Assembly: GCA_019635485.1 (NCBI GenBank)
Contig: JAHBZL010000003.1
Location: 105,087-169,086, forward strand
DNA from: Piscinibacter sp.
GTDB lineage: Bacteria > Pseudomonadota > Gammaproteobacteria > Burkholderiales > Burkholderiaceae_C
Reading direction: 5' to 3'
DNA: 64,000 nucleotides
Below are positions 39,717 to 48,338 of the stretch, piece after piece (position 1 is the first letter of the stretch; each line of letters begins with the position of its first letter). A model generated the notes under the pieces. That model was not told the DNA's origin, searched no databases, and saw nothing but the letters and a program-made list of their open reading frames with translations. A program made the position numbers and the translations under genes.

Positions 39717-40148
39717 ATGCGGCGCCATCCTGCAGCGGTCCGGCCCATCGGAACCGCGTTCGCCTCCGGCGCGGTCCTGGCGGTCGCGACGCTCGTGCAC
39801 GCGCAGGGCTTCGCCCCGGCGGATGCACCGGTGCTGGCGGTCGAAACCTGCATCGGCCAGGAGCGCCTTGAACTGCATGCCGGCCTCGACAGCGCCCTGC
39901 TCGACGACAGCGACCGCGAGCATGTGCAGGCGGCGATGCTGGCGCGCTACCCGGCGTTCGGCCGCGACGGCGCGGCCACCAGCGCCATCGTGCTGTGGCG
40001 CCGGCCCGATGCGAGCTGGGTCTACCTCGCGCTGAAGGCCCATCCGGACAAGCCCGGCAAGCTGTGCTCGGCGGCCAGCTTCGCGGCCGGCGTATTCGAG
40101 TTCTCGCCGGGGCTGCAGCACAAGTATTTCTTCGCCAAGCGAAGTTGA
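39717..40148 (+). CDS. Exported protein, unknown function
   Basis: 143 aa. Signal peptide MRRHPAAVRPIGTAFASGAVLA with cleavage near VHAQ|GF. Mature part of about 113 aa contains two Cys (ETCIGQERLEL and GKLCSAAS), which could form a disulfide, and ends FEFSPGLQHKYFFAKRS. No recognised domain. It may have its own near-leaderless promoter. Confidence 0.68.
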   Translation: MRRHPAAVRPIGTAFASGAVLAVATLVHAQGFAPADAPVLAVETCIGQERLELHAGLDSALLDDSDREHVQAAMLARYPAFGRDGAATSAIVLWRRPDASWVYLALKAHPDKPGKLCSAASFAAGVFEFSPGLQHKYFFAKRS

Positions 40149-40174
40149 AGGGGCACCCCGTACCCGCTGCGCGC

Positions 40175-40224
40175 GCCCCCTCAAGGGGCAACACCGGCGG
40201 ACCGGCAGAGCCGGATCCGCGGTG
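40175..40224. repeat. REP-like palindromic repeat
   Basis: GCCCC-N5-GGGGC (40175-40189), then nested arms CACCGGCGGACCGGC / GCCGGATCCGCGGTG (40192-40206, 40210-40224) with a 3-nt loop and two bulges. It matches in style the dispersed GC-rich palindromes common between genes in Comamonadaceae-related genomes. A second CCCCC-N5-GGGGG copy lies at 40925-40939. Confidence 0.55.
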
Positions 40225-40296
40225 TTCGCTGGGCTGCGGCCGCTGAGCGCGGCGCAGGAACGACACGCCGTCGCAAGCCAGGCCGCATGAAACGGC

Positions 40297-40320
40297 GACG
40301 GGGCGCCGCAGCGCCCCGTC
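40297..40320 (-). terminator. Terminator after the phasin gene
   Basis: Perfect 10-bp stem GACGGGGCGC / GCGCCCCGTC, 4-nt loop, 17 bp past the phasin stop. On the minus strand it is followed by GCCGTTTC, a poor T-run, so only moderately convincing. Confidence 0.5.
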
Positions 40321-40337
40321 GAACTGGCGATGGACCC

Positions 40338-40880
40338 TCAGGCGGCAGGCGACTTGCGCGCCGCGGTGCGCTTGGTCGGCACCTTGACGGTCGGCTTGGC
40401 GGCACCGTTGGTGCGCGGCGCGGCGGCCTTGGCCTTCTTCGCCGGCGCCGTGCCGGACAGCTTCGCGACCTGCGCGCTGAGTTCGTCGATGCGCTTGATC
40501 AGCGCCTCCACGTCCTTGGCCGAGGGCACGCCGAGCTTGTTCAGCGCCTTGGCCGTGCGCTCCTCGAAGATGCTCTCGAGCTTGTCCCAGTGCTGGCCGG
40601 CCTTGGCCTGCACCTCACCGGCCATGCCGGTCATCTTGCTGGTCACGGCGCCGATCTTCTCCTCGGCGACGGCCTGGGTCTTGCGCTGCAGCGACAGGCC
40701 TTCCTTCACCAGCGCCTCGAACACCTTGCCGCCCTCTTCCTGCGCCTTCGAGAAGGCGCCCATGCCCGCCAGCCAGATCTGCTGCGCGGAGTCCTTGACC
40801 GAGCCGGCGATGGCGCTGTCCAGCAGGCCGCCGGCCGACGTCGCCTTCTTCTCCGCCATCTGCTTGAGCTTCTTGACCAT
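40338..40880 (-). CDS. Phasin (PHA granule-associated protein) with histone-like tail
   Basis: 180 aa. Residues 1-115 are an amphipathic, coiled-coil-like phasin domain of the PhaF/PhaI type (IWLAGMGAFSKAQEEGGKVF is the family signature). The last 45 residues are a Lys/Ala/Pro-rich tail (APAKKAKAAAPR ... TKRTAARKS). In Pseudomonas PhaF the tail binds DNA and helps segregate granules; the same is inferred here. Predicts polyhydroxyalkanoate storage, although phaC is not in this window. Confidence 0.9.
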   Translation of the reverse strand: MVKKLKQMAEKKATSAGGLLDSAIAGSVKDSAQQIWLAGMGAFSKAQEEGGKVFEALVKEGLSLQRKTQAVAEEKIGAVTSKMTGMAGEVQAKAGQHWDKLESIFEERTAKALNKLGVPSAKDVEALIKRIDELSAQVAKLSGTAPAKKAKAAAPRTNGAAKPTVKVPTKRTAARKSPAA

Positions 40881-40913
40881 GTGTGTGTCCTCGGGGTTGC
40901 GGGCCTGCGGTGC

Positions 40914-40919
40914 ACTATA
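40914..40919 (-). promoter_or_regulatory. -10 box (TATAGT) of the phasin gene
   Basis: TATAGT on the minus strand about 34 nt before the ATG, with no clear -35. It abuts the second GC palindrome (40925-40939). Confidence 0.4.
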
Positions 40920-40924
40920 GGCAC

Positions 40925-40939
40925 CCCCCTTCGAGGGGG
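40925..40939. repeat. GC palindrome, second copy
   Basis: CCCCC-TTCGA-GGGGG. Same arm and loop length as the 40175-40189 hairpin; together they flank the phasin gene. It lies immediately upstream of the phasin -10. Confidence 0.45.
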
Positions 40940-41074
40940 CAGCCTAATTTCCTAGTGAGTCGGCTCTACGCCCGGGCGCGGCCGCTCCGGGTAAGCGCGC
41001 AGCGTCGCGCCAAGGCCTTTGGACAAGAATAGGTGCAAACCCCGTTTCCGCACGATCCACACGAGGAGGACCGC

Positions 41075-43069
41075 ATGCAGTACTTCGTCACCGGCGCGAC
41101 CGGTTTCATCGGCAAGCGGCTCGTCAAGACGCTGCTGGCACGGCGCGGTGCGGTGGTGCATTTCCTGCTGCGCCCGGAGTCCGAGGGCAAGGTGCCCGAA
41201 CTGCTCGCCTACTGGGGCGTGGGCAAGGCGCGCGCCGTGCCGGTGTACGGCGACCTGACGAGCCGGAAGCTCGGCGTCGGCGCCGACGACGTGAAGGCGC
41301 TGAAGGGGCAGGTGGACCACTTCTACCACCTGGCCGCGGTCTACGACCTGAAGGCCGACGAGGACAGCCAGGTGAAGACGAACATCGAGGGCACGCGCAG
41401 CGCCGTCGAGTTCGCCAAGGCGATCGACGCCAAGCACTTCCACCACGTCTCGTCGATCGCCGCGGCGGGCCTGTACGAAGGCGTGTTCCGCGAGGACATG
41501 TTCGACGAGGCCGAAGGCCTGGACCACCCGTACTTCATGACCAAGCACGAGAGCGAGAAGATCGTGCGCAAGGAGTGCAAGGTGCCGTGGACGGTCTACC
41601 GCCCCGCGATGGTGGTGGGCGACTCGACCACCGGCGAGATGGACAAGGTCGACGGCCCCTACTACTTCTTCAAGCTGATCCAGCGCATGCGGCAGATCCT
41701 GCCGCCGTGGATGCCCAGCGTCGGGCTGGAGGGCGGGCGCGTGAACATCGTGCCGGTGGACTTCGTCGTCGCGGCGCTGGACCACATCAGCCACCACCAC
41801 CACGCGAGCGGCAAGTGCTACCACCTGGTCGACCCGGTGGGCTACCGTGTCGGCGACGTGCTGGACATCTTCAGCAAGGCCGCGCATGCGCCCAAGATGA
41901 ACCTGTTCGTCAACGCGGCGCTGCTGGGCTTCATCCCGAAGAGCGTGAAGAAGGGCCTGATGGCGCTGGCGCCGGTGCGGCGCGTCTACAAGGCGGTGAT
42001 GAAGGACCTCGGGCTGCCCGAGGACATGATGAACTTCGTCAACTACCCGACCCGCTTCGACCGCCGCGAGACCGACGCGGCGCTCAAGGGCACCGGCATC
42101 GAGTGCCCGAACCTGCACGACTACGCATGGCGGCTGTGGGACTACTGGGAGCGTCACCTCGACCCGGCGCTGTTCATCGATCGCAGCCTGAAGGGCACGG
42201 TCGGCGGCAAGGTGGTGCTGGTCACCGGCGGCTCTTCGGGCATCGGGCTGGCCGCGGCCTGCAAGTTCGCGCAGGCCGGTGCGATCACCGTGATCTGCGC
42301 GCGCGATGCCGACAAGCTGGCCGAGGCCGTCAAGGAGATCAAGGCCTTCGCCGGCAAGGACGCGGTGGTGCACACCTACTCGGTCGACATCGCCGACGAG
42401 GCGGGCTGCGCCGAGTTCGTCAAGACGCTGCAGGAGCAGCACGGCGGCGTCGATTTCCTGATCAACAACGCCGGCCGCTCGATCCGCCGTGCGATCGAGT
42501 CCAGCTACGACCGCTTCCATGACTTCGAGCGCACGATGCAGCTGAACTACTTCGGCTGCCTGCGGGTCACCATGGGCCTGCTGCCGGGCATGGTGGCGAA
42601 GAAGAAGGGTCACGTCGTCAACATCAGCTCGATCGGCGTGCTGACGAACGCACCGCGCTTCTCGGCCTACGTCGCGAGCAAGGCCGCACTCGACGCCTGG
42701 ACGCGCTGCGCCTCGAGCGAATACGCCGATGTCGGCATCACCTTCACGACGATCAACATGCCTCTGGTGCGCACCCCGATGATCGCGCCGACCAAGATCT
42801 ACAACAACGTGCCGACGCTGTCGCCCGAGGAGGCGGCCGAGATGATCGCGCAGGCCTGCATCGACAAGCCGGTGCGCATCGCGACGCGGCTGGGCGTCAC
42901 CGGCGAACTGCTGCACGCGCTGGCCCCGCGCGTCGCGCAGATCGTCATGAACACGAGCTTCCGCATGTTCCCGGACAGCGAGGCGGCCAAGGGCGAGAAG
43001 GGCGGCAAGCCGCAGCTGTCGGCCGAGGCGGTCGCGCTGCAGCAGATGATGCGCGGCATCCACTTCTGA
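41075..43069 (+). CDS. Two-domain fatty acyl-CoA reductase (alcohol-forming, Marinobacter type)
   Basis: 664 aa with a strong ribosome site (GAGGAGGACC). Domain 1 (1-about 370) is an NAD-binding/male-sterility type reductase: TGATGFIGKRL, YxxxK at 153-157 (HPYFMTK). Domain 2 (about 380-660) is a classical SDR: VTGGSSGIGLA, NNAGRSIRR, NISSIG and YVASK. From memory the order and local sequences match the Marinobacter two-domain enzyme that reduces acyl-CoA to fatty alcohol with NADPH for wax esters. No wax-ester synthase is in the window. Confidence 0.88.
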   Translation: MQYFVTGATGFIGKRLVKTLLARRGAVVHFLLRPESEGKVPELLAYWGVGKARAVPVYGDLTSRKLGVGADDVKALKGQVDHFYHLAAVYDLKADEDSQVKTNIEGTRSAVEFAKAIDAKHFHHVSSIAAAGLYEGVFREDMFDEAEGLDHPYFMTKHESEKIVRKECKVPWTVYRPAMVVGDSTTGEMDKVDGPYYFFKLIQRMRQILPPWMPSVGLEGGRVNIVPVDFVVAALDHISHHHHASGKCYHLVDPVGYRVGDVLDIFSKAAHAPKMNLFVNAALLGFIPKSVKKGLMALAPVRRVYKAVMKDLGLPEDMMNFVNYPTRFDRRETDAALKGTGIECPNLHDYAWRLWDYWERHLDPALFIDRSLKGTVGGKVVLVTGGSSGIGLAAACKFAQAGAITVICARDADKLAEAVKEIKAFAGKDAVVHTYSVDIADEAGCAEFVKTLQEQHGGVDFLINNAGRSIRRAIESSYDRFHDFERTMQLNYFGCLRVTMGLLPGMVAKKKGHVVNISSIGVLTNAPRFSAYVASKAALDAWTRCASSEYADVGITFTTINMPLVRTPMIAPTKIYNNVPTLSPEEAAEMIAQACIDKPVRIATRLGVTGELLHALAPRVAQIVMNTSFRMFPDSEAAKGEKGGKPQLSAEAVALQQMMRGIHF

Positions 43070-43096
43070 AGAAACCCGCGGCGCGCCGCACCGCTG

Positions 43097-43996
43097 TCAG
43101 GCCTGAAGGTAGGGCGTGATCAGCGCGGCCAGCCAGGCCAGCAGCGCCTGCAGCCGGGCCGGAACATGGTGGCGGTGCGCGTACAGCAGCGACACCGGCA
43201 TCGGCGCCGGCACGTGCGCGCCCAGCACCTCGACGAGACGGCCTTCGACCAGCAGCGCCCGCACGCCGGCCGCCGGCACCTGGATCAGCCCCAGGCCGGC
43301 CAGGCAGGCGGCCTGGTAGGCGTCGGCATTGTTGACGGTCACCGGCCCCGCCATCGGGCGGTGGCGTTCGTGCGCCCCGTCCAGGTACTCGAACCCCGCG
43401 ACCTGGCCGCCCAGCGTGGGCGCATAGTGGATCAGCCAGTGGCGGTCGAGGTCCTCGAGCGAGCGGGGCGTGCCGAAGCGGGCCAGGTAGTCCGGGCTGG
43501 CGCAGTTGACCATCCGGTAGTGGCCGAGCGGGCGGGCGATCAGCTCGGAGTCGCGCAGGCGGCCGACACGCACCACGCAGTCGAAGCCTTCGTGCACCAG
43601 GTCGACCTGGCGGTCGGTGCTGCTGATCTCCAGCGCGACCAGCGGGTGGGCTGCGAGGAACTCCGGCAGGCGCGGCAGCACGAGGTTGCGCGCCAGCGCG
43701 GTCGGCATGTCCAGGCGCAGCCGCCCGCGCAACTCGGCCGGGGACTGGCGGAACAGCGATGCCAGTTCGTCCGCCTCGGTCAGCAGTTCCTTGCAGCGCG
43801 CGTAGAACTGCTCGCCGTCCGGCGTGAGCCGCACGCTGCGGGTCGTGCGCTGCAGCAGCTGCGTGCCGAGCTGTTGCTCGAGCTGACGCACCGCGGTGGA
43901 CGTGCGCGCCTTGGGCAGGCCGAGCTGCTCGGCGGCGCGCGTGAAGCTGGCCAGCTCGGCGACCCGGGCGAAGACGGCCAGTGCGTGCAGGTCCAT
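43097..43996 (-). CDS. LysR-family transcriptional regulator
   Basis: 299 aa. N-terminal winged HTH (MDLHALAVFARVAELASFTRAA ... VRQLEQQLGTQLLQRTTR) followed by a LysR substrate-binding domain of the CrgA/PBP2 type. Divergent from an SDR gene 118 bp away, which is its most likely target. Predicted to be leaderless, with CACAAT 6 nt before ATG. Confidence 0.92.
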   Translation of the reverse strand: MDLHALAVFARVAELASFTRAAEQLGLPKARTSTAVRQLEQQLGTQLLQRTTRSVRLTPDGEQFYARCKELLTEADELASLFRQSPAELRGRLRLDMPTALARNLVLPRLPEFLAAHPLVALEISSTDRQVDLVHEGFDCVVRVGRLRDSELIARPLGHYRMVNCASPDYLARFGTPRSLEDLDRHWLIHYAPTLGGQVAGFEYLDGAHERHRPMAGPVTVNNADAYQAACLAGLGLIQVPAAGVRALLVEGRLVEVLGAHVPAPMPVSLLYAHRHHVPARLQALLAWLAALITPYLQA

Positions 43997-44113
43997 GGCC
44001 CGATTGTGGCGGCGCACTGGTGCGCGCCGCTGAACAGTGCGATCGGCCGGCGCGCCTTTATCGTGCCACGAGCGGTTCCCAGAATCAGGGCATCCCCACC
44101 TCGAGGAACTGCC
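43997..44113. promoter_or_regulatory. LysR/SDR divergent promoter region
   Basis: Palindrome GCGCAC-TG-GTGCGC (44012-44025) beside the weak lysR -10 CACAAT (44008-44003). On the plus strand, TTTATC (44057-44062) and CAGAAT (44080-44085) with a 17-bp spacer form a candidate SDR promoter. Confidence 0.35.
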
Positions 44114-44875
44114 ATGACTTCCACCCCGATCACCCTCATCACCGGCGCCAGCCGCGGCCTGGGCCGCAACGCGGCGCTGCAGCTCGCCGAACGCGGCTTC
44201 GACATCGTCATCACTTACCGCAGCGGCCAGGCCGAGGCGCAGCAGGTGGCCGGCGCAGTCGAGGCGCTCGGCCGGCGCGTGGTCGCGCTGCCGCTGGACG
44301 TCTCCGACAGCGGCAGTTTCGCCACCTTCGCACAGGAACTGCGCCGTCGCCTGCAGCAAGTCTGGCAGCGCGAGCAGTTCGACGTCCTGATCAACAACGC
44401 CGGCGTCGGTGTGCACGCTGCATTCGCCGAGACGAGCGAGGAACAGTTCGACCGGCTCGTCGCGGTGCACCTGAAGGGCGTGTTCTTCCTGACCCAGGCG
44501 CTGCTGCCGCTGATCGCGGACGGCGGGCGCATCGTCAACGTGTCGACCGGCCTGACCCGCTTCTCGCTGCCCGGCTACGCCGCGTACGCCGCGATGAAGG
44601 GCGGCGTCGAAGTGCTGACGCGTTATCTCGCCAAGGAACTCGGCGGGCGCGGCATCAGCGTCAACACGCTGGCGCCGGGCGCCATCGAGACCGACTTCGG
44701 CGGCGGAAGGGTGCGCGACGACCGCTCGCTGAACGCCGCGATCGCGGCCCAGACGGCGCTCGGGCGCGTCGGCCTGCCGGACGACATCGGCGGCGCGATC
44801 GCCGCGCTCGTCGCGCCGGGCAGCGCCTGGATCAACGCGCAGCGCATCGAGGTCTCGGGCGGGATGTTCGTCTGA
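44114..44875 (+). CDS. SDR-family oxidoreductase
   Basis: 253 aa classical short-chain dehydrogenase: TGASRGLGRNAAL cofactor loop, NNAG, catalytic Ser in VNVSTGL, YxxxK in YAAYAAMKG, and the PGAIETDFGGG loop. Resembles FabG-like enzymes but the substrate is unknown. A GAGGA ribosome site precedes ATG. Probably controlled by the divergent LysR gene. Confidence 0.9.
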   Translation: MTSTPITLITGASRGLGRNAALQLAERGFDIVITYRSGQAEAQQVAGAVEALGRRVVALPLDVSDSGSFATFAQELRRRLQQVWQREQFDVLINNAGVGVHAAFAETSEEQFDRLVAVHLKGVFFLTQALLPLIADGGRIVNVSTGLTRFSLPGYAAYAAMKGGVEVLTRYLAKELGGRGISVNTLAPGAIETDFGGGRVRDDRSLNAAIAAQTALGRVGLPDDIGGAIAALVAPGSAWINAQRIEVSGGMFV

Positions 44876-44879
44876 GGCC

Positions 44880-46676
44880 CTAGTCGTCGGCAGCGGCGCG
44901 CACCGCGGCCATCGGCGCGTCGAGCCAGCGGGCCAGCACCGCCTCGATCGAGAAGCGCAGCCGCAGCGTGAGGCCGCGCTCCAGCTTGTCGTCCAGCGCG
45001 AGCTCCTCGTCGTCGATGCCGCGTGGGTTCCAGCCCAGCGCGAGGGCGGCCTTGCTGCCGATGCGGTAGCCGATCTCGGCGCCGAGGCCGCGCCGGGTCG
45101 GGTCGACGTCGTCGCGCCGCTGCGCGGCATGCGCGCTGATGCTCCAGCGCGAAGTGACCGCGTGGGTCAGGCGCAGCACGCTCAGGTCCGTGCGGCGCGT
45201 GGCACCGGCCTCGAAGGCGTCGTCGCGGTCGTGGCGGCGCGAATGGCGCAGTGTCCACAGATTGTCCTCGGTCGCCTGCCAGCCGACGTGGCCGAGCGCG
45301 ATGTACGCGCGGCGGTCGGAGGCGCCGACGATGCCGGTGTCGTCGCGGTGCGACTCGCGGTCGACTCGCGTCAGGCGGGCGAGCGTGTGCCAGCGCCGCT
45401 CGACGGGTTCGCGCCAGCCCCAGCCGACCGAGGCCTTCAGCTCGGTGGCCGGCACCTCGGTGCCCTCGTGCGGGCGCTTGTCGGTCACGGTGAAGCGCCA
45501 GGCGCCGAGCGTGTTCTCGGTCAGGCGCTGGTTGAGCTTCAGGCCGAGGTAAGCGCTGTCCTGCACCGAGGAGCGCACCAGTTCCGTCTCGGCCAGCAGG
45601 CTGTGGTGCGGCCAGGCGCTCTGCGTCAGGCGGGCGCCGAGCGTGGTCGAGCGCACCGGGCTCGGACCGGCGGCCGGCGCCGCATGTTCGATCAGCGTCT
45701 GCAAGCGCCAGCGTGGCGCGGGCTGCAGACCATGCCGCCAGCCCGCCACCGCCAGCGCGTTGCGATCGTCGAGCAGGCCGCGGTCGCGCCATTGCAGGTA
45801 CCAGCGGCCGTCGGGCGAACCATCGCCCACCTCGCCGCCGATCACACGCCGGTAGGTGTCGCGCAATGCCAACCCGTCGGAGGACAGCAGGCCCAGGCGC
45901 ACGGCCTCGGTCCAGTACAGGCGCGCGTCCGGCAGGGCGGGGTGCTCGAACCGGTACTCGGCGCCGAGTTCCGCACGCGGCGCGAAGACACGCTCGTCCT
46001 GCCCGTCCGGGGCCGGGCCGGCGCGGCGCTGCGCCAGCGCCTGCAGCGTCAGGCCGGGCAGATTCTCCGGCTGCCATTGCACCCGCGCGCCGGCAAAGTT
46101 CGCCGACTGCGGTGCGTCGTCCGGCGCTTCGGCATGCAAGTCCTGCACGGAGGCCCGGCGCCAGAGCAGCTCGGCCCAGGTGCCGCCCCCGCCGCGCCGC
46201 AGCGCGAGTTCGGCGTCGCGTCGCTTCAGGCCCTGGCCGTCGTCGTCGAGTTGCAGGGCCTGGGCACGCGCCTGCCAGCCGTCGCCCCAGTGCCAGACGA
46301 ACGAGCCGCCGCCGTCGCGGCCGGTGCTGTCGCGCAGCGTGTACAGGCGCAGGTCGGCATGTTCGCCCTGGCGCAGCAGCTCGATGGCCTTGCCCGGTGG
46401 TCCGGCCGTGCCGGGACGATCGCCGGCGCTGGCCAGGCGGCTGGTGGCCTGCTCGTCGAACACGGCCGACCAGCCGCGTCCGAGGCGCACGATGCGCCGC
46501 GTGCCGTCGACCCGGTAGAACTGCGAACGCCCGCCGGTCAACGCGTTGTCCGACAGGCTGTCGATCAGCTCGGCCAGCGACTGGGGTTCCGCAGGCGGCG
46601 GGCGCGGCGTTCGCAGCTGCGCCCGGGCGGAAAGCACCATCGCGCCCAGCATCACCAGGACCAGGGCCGCCTTCAT
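44880..46676 (-). CDS. Outer-membrane beta-barrel protein, unknown function
   Basis: 598 aa from [20 protein letters not shown], a signal peptide. The mature part is rich in alternating amphipathic strands (for example [35 protein letters not shown]-type repeats) typical of a large barrel. The end [20 protein letters not shown] and [10 protein letters not shown] resembles the C-terminal barrel of very large repeat-rich surface proteins, here without their repeat region. No plug or TonB box. Function unrecognised. An upstream M at 46688 is also possible. Confidence 0.65.
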   Translation of the reverse strand: MKAALVLVMLGAMVLSARAQLRTPRPPPAEPQSLAELIDSLSDNALTGGRSQFYRVDGTRRIVRLGRGWSAVFDEQATSRLASAGDRPGTAGPPGKAIELLRQGEHADLRLYTLRDSTGRDGGGSFVWHWGDGWQARAQALQLDDDGQGLKRRDAELALRRGGGGTWAELLWRRASVQDLHAEAPDDAPQSANFAGARVQWQPENLPGLTLQALAQRRAGPAPDGQDERVFAPRAELGAEYRFEHPALPDARLYWTEAVRLGLLSSDGLALRDTYRRVIGGEVGDGSPDGRWYLQWRDRGLLDDRNALAVAGWRHGLQPAPRWRLQTLIEHAAPAAGPSPVRSTTLGARLTQSAWPHHSLLAETELVRSSVQDSAYLGLKLNQRLTENTLGAWRFTVTDKRPHEGTEVPATELKASVGWGWREPVERRWHTLARLTRVDRESHRDDTGIVGASDRRAYIALGHVGWQATEDNLWTLRHSRRHDRDDAFEAGATRRTDLSVLRLTHAVTSRWSISAHAAQRRDDVDPTRRGLGAEIGYRIGSKAALALGWNPRGIDDEELALDDKLERGLTLRLRFSIEAVLARWLDAPMAAVRAAADD

Positions 46677-46704
46677 GGGGCGCAGCATACGCAGGCCCGA
46701 CCCG

Positions 46705-46710
46705 TAGAAT
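46705..46710 (+). promoter_or_regulatory. -10 box (TAGAAT) of argB
   Basis: TAGAAT 37 nt upstream of the argB ATG, predicted leader of about 30 nt with GAAAGGG as ribosome site. No clear -35. Confidence 0.4.
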
Positions 46711-46747
46711 TTGCGGCATCGCATCAATCCGCCGAAAGGGTCGCCGC

Positions 46748-47665
46748 ATGACCAGCGCCAAAGCCCCCACCGTCGACCACGACCTGAAGCACATCGGTCC
46801 GCGCGACAAGGCCGAGATCCTGGCCCAGGCGCTGCCGTACATCCGCAAGTTCCACGGCAAGACCATCGTCATCAAGTACGGCGGCAACGCGATGACCGAC
46901 CCCGGGCTGCAGCAGGATTTCGCCGAGGACGTGGTGCTGCTCAAGCTGGTCGGGCTGAACCCGGTCGTGGTGCACGGCGGCGGCCCGCAGATCGACGAGG
47001 CGCTCGCCAAGGTCGGAAAGAAGGGCACCTTCATCCAGGGCATGCGGGTGACCGACGAGGAGACCATGGAGGTCGTCGAGTGGGTGCTGGCCGGCCAGGT
47101 GCAGCAGGACATCGTCGGCCTGATCAACGTGGCCGGCGGCAAGGCGGTCGGCCTGACCGGGCGCGACGGCGGCCTGATCCGCGCGCGCAAGCTGAAGATG
47201 GTCGACAAGAAGGACCCGTCGATCGAACACGACGTCGGCCAGGTCGGCGAGATCGAGTCGATCGACCCCGCGGTCGTGAAGGCGCTGCAGGACGACCAGT
47301 TCATCCCGGTGATCTCGCCGCTGGGCTTCGGCGCCAGCAACGAGAACTACAACATCAACGCCGACGTGGTGGCCGGCAAGCTGGCCGAGGTGCTGAAGGC
47401 CGAGAAGCTGATGATGCTGACCAACACGCCGGGCGTGCTCGACAAGACCGGCAAGCTGCTCACGAACCTCAGCGCGCGCGAGATCGACGATCTGTTCGCC
47501 GACGGCACGATCAGCGGCGGCATGCTGCCCAAGATCGGCTCCGCGCTGGACGCGGCGAAGAACGGGGTCAACACGGTGCACATCATCGACGGGCGCGTGC
47601 CGCACGCGATGCTGCTGGAGGTGCTGACCGAGCAGGCCTACGGCACGATGATCCGCTCGCACTGA
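46748..47665 (+). CDS. argB: Acetylglutamate kinase
   Basis: 305 aa. Second step of arginine synthesis. Amino-acid kinase fold: KYGGNAM and VHGGGPQID at the N-terminus, [11 protein letters not shown] and a C-terminal [13 protein letters not shown]. The N-terminal helix of about 20 residues before the kinase core is the kind found in arginine-inhibited hexameric enzymes. 1 bp separates it from the next gene. Confidence 0.97.
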   Translation: MTSAKAPTVDHDLKHIGPRDKAEILAQALPYIRKFHGKTIVIKYGGNAMTDPGLQQDFAEDVVLLKLVGLNPVVVHGGGPQIDEALAKVGKKGTFIQGMRVTDEETMEVVEWVLAGQVQQDIVGLINVAGGKAVGLTGRDGGLIRARKLKMVDKKDPSIEHDVGQVGEIESIDPAVVKALQDDQFIPVISPLGFGASNENYNINADVVAGKLAEVLKAEKLMMLTNTPGVLDKTGKLLTNLSAREIDDLFADGTISGGMLPKIGSALDAAKNGVNTVHIIDGRVPHAMLLEVLTEQAYGTMIRSH

Positions 47666-47666
47666 C

Positions 47667-48338
47667 GTGGCGCACGCGGCGCGGGCGTTCTTCTCCTGGA
47701 GCGGCGGCAAGGACTCGATGCTCGCGCTGCACCGGGCGCTCGATGCCGGCTGGCGCGTCGAGGCGCTGCTGGCGATGTTCGACGAATCCGGCGAGCGTTC
47801 GCGTTCGCACGCGATTCCGCCGGCCCTGATGCGGGCCCAGGCCGATGCGCTCGGCCTGCCGCTCGTGATGCGCCGCGCCGGCTGGGCCGACTACGAGGCC
47901 GTCTTCACCGACCAGTTGCGCGCCTTCGCCGCACAGGGCCTCACGCACGGACTGTTCGGCGACATCGACCTGCAGCCGCACCGCGACTGGGAGGAGAAGG
48001 TCTGCGCCGCCGCCGGCCTGCAGGCCGTGCTGCCGCTGTGGCAGGCGCCGCGCCGCGCGCTGGTGGACGAGCTGTTCGCGCTCGGCTACCGCGCGCGCGT
48101 CGTCTGCGTCGACGGGCGCTTCCTCGATGCGAGCTTCTGCGGGCGCGAGTTCGACGAGCGTTTCGTCGCCGACCTGCCGGCGGGCGTCGACGCGTGCGGC
48201 GAGAACGGCGAATTCCACACCTTCGTGGTCGACGGCCCGCGCTTCGCGGCGCCGGTGGTGCACCGTGTCGCCGCGCTGCACGAGCTGCGGCCGACGGCGC
48301 CGGCGCCCGGCCACTACATCGTCGCGGAGCTGCAGTGA
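47667..48338 (+). CDS. Dph6/DUF71-like PP-loop ATP pyrophosphatase
   Basis: 223 aa, GTG start. N-type ATP-binding motif WSGGKDSMLAL at residues 11-21, followed by conserved GLTHGLFGDIDL and CGENGEFHTFV motifs of the ATP_bind_4 (diphthine-ammonia ligase-like) family. Bacteria lack diphthamide, so the substrate here is unknown; it probably amidates or thiolates some other molecule. Overlaps the downstream nucleotidase by 4 bp (GTGA). Confidence 0.85.
   Translation: MAHAARAFFSWSGGKDSMLALHRALDAGWRVEALLAMFDESGERSRSHAIPPALMRAQADALGLPLVMRRAGWADYEAVFTDQLRAFAAQGLTHGLFGDIDLQPHRDWEEKVCAAAGLQAVLPLWQAPRRALVDELFALGYRARVVCVDGRFLDASFCGREFDERFVADLPAGVDACGENGEFHTFVVDGPRFAAPVVHRVAALHELRPTAPAPGHYIVAELQ

Noticed and set aside
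41010-41045. Sigma54-like TTGGAC...GTGC before the acyl-CoA reductase
   Set aside because: The distance between the GG and GC elements is 12 nt, not 10, so it does not meet the -24/-12 rule.
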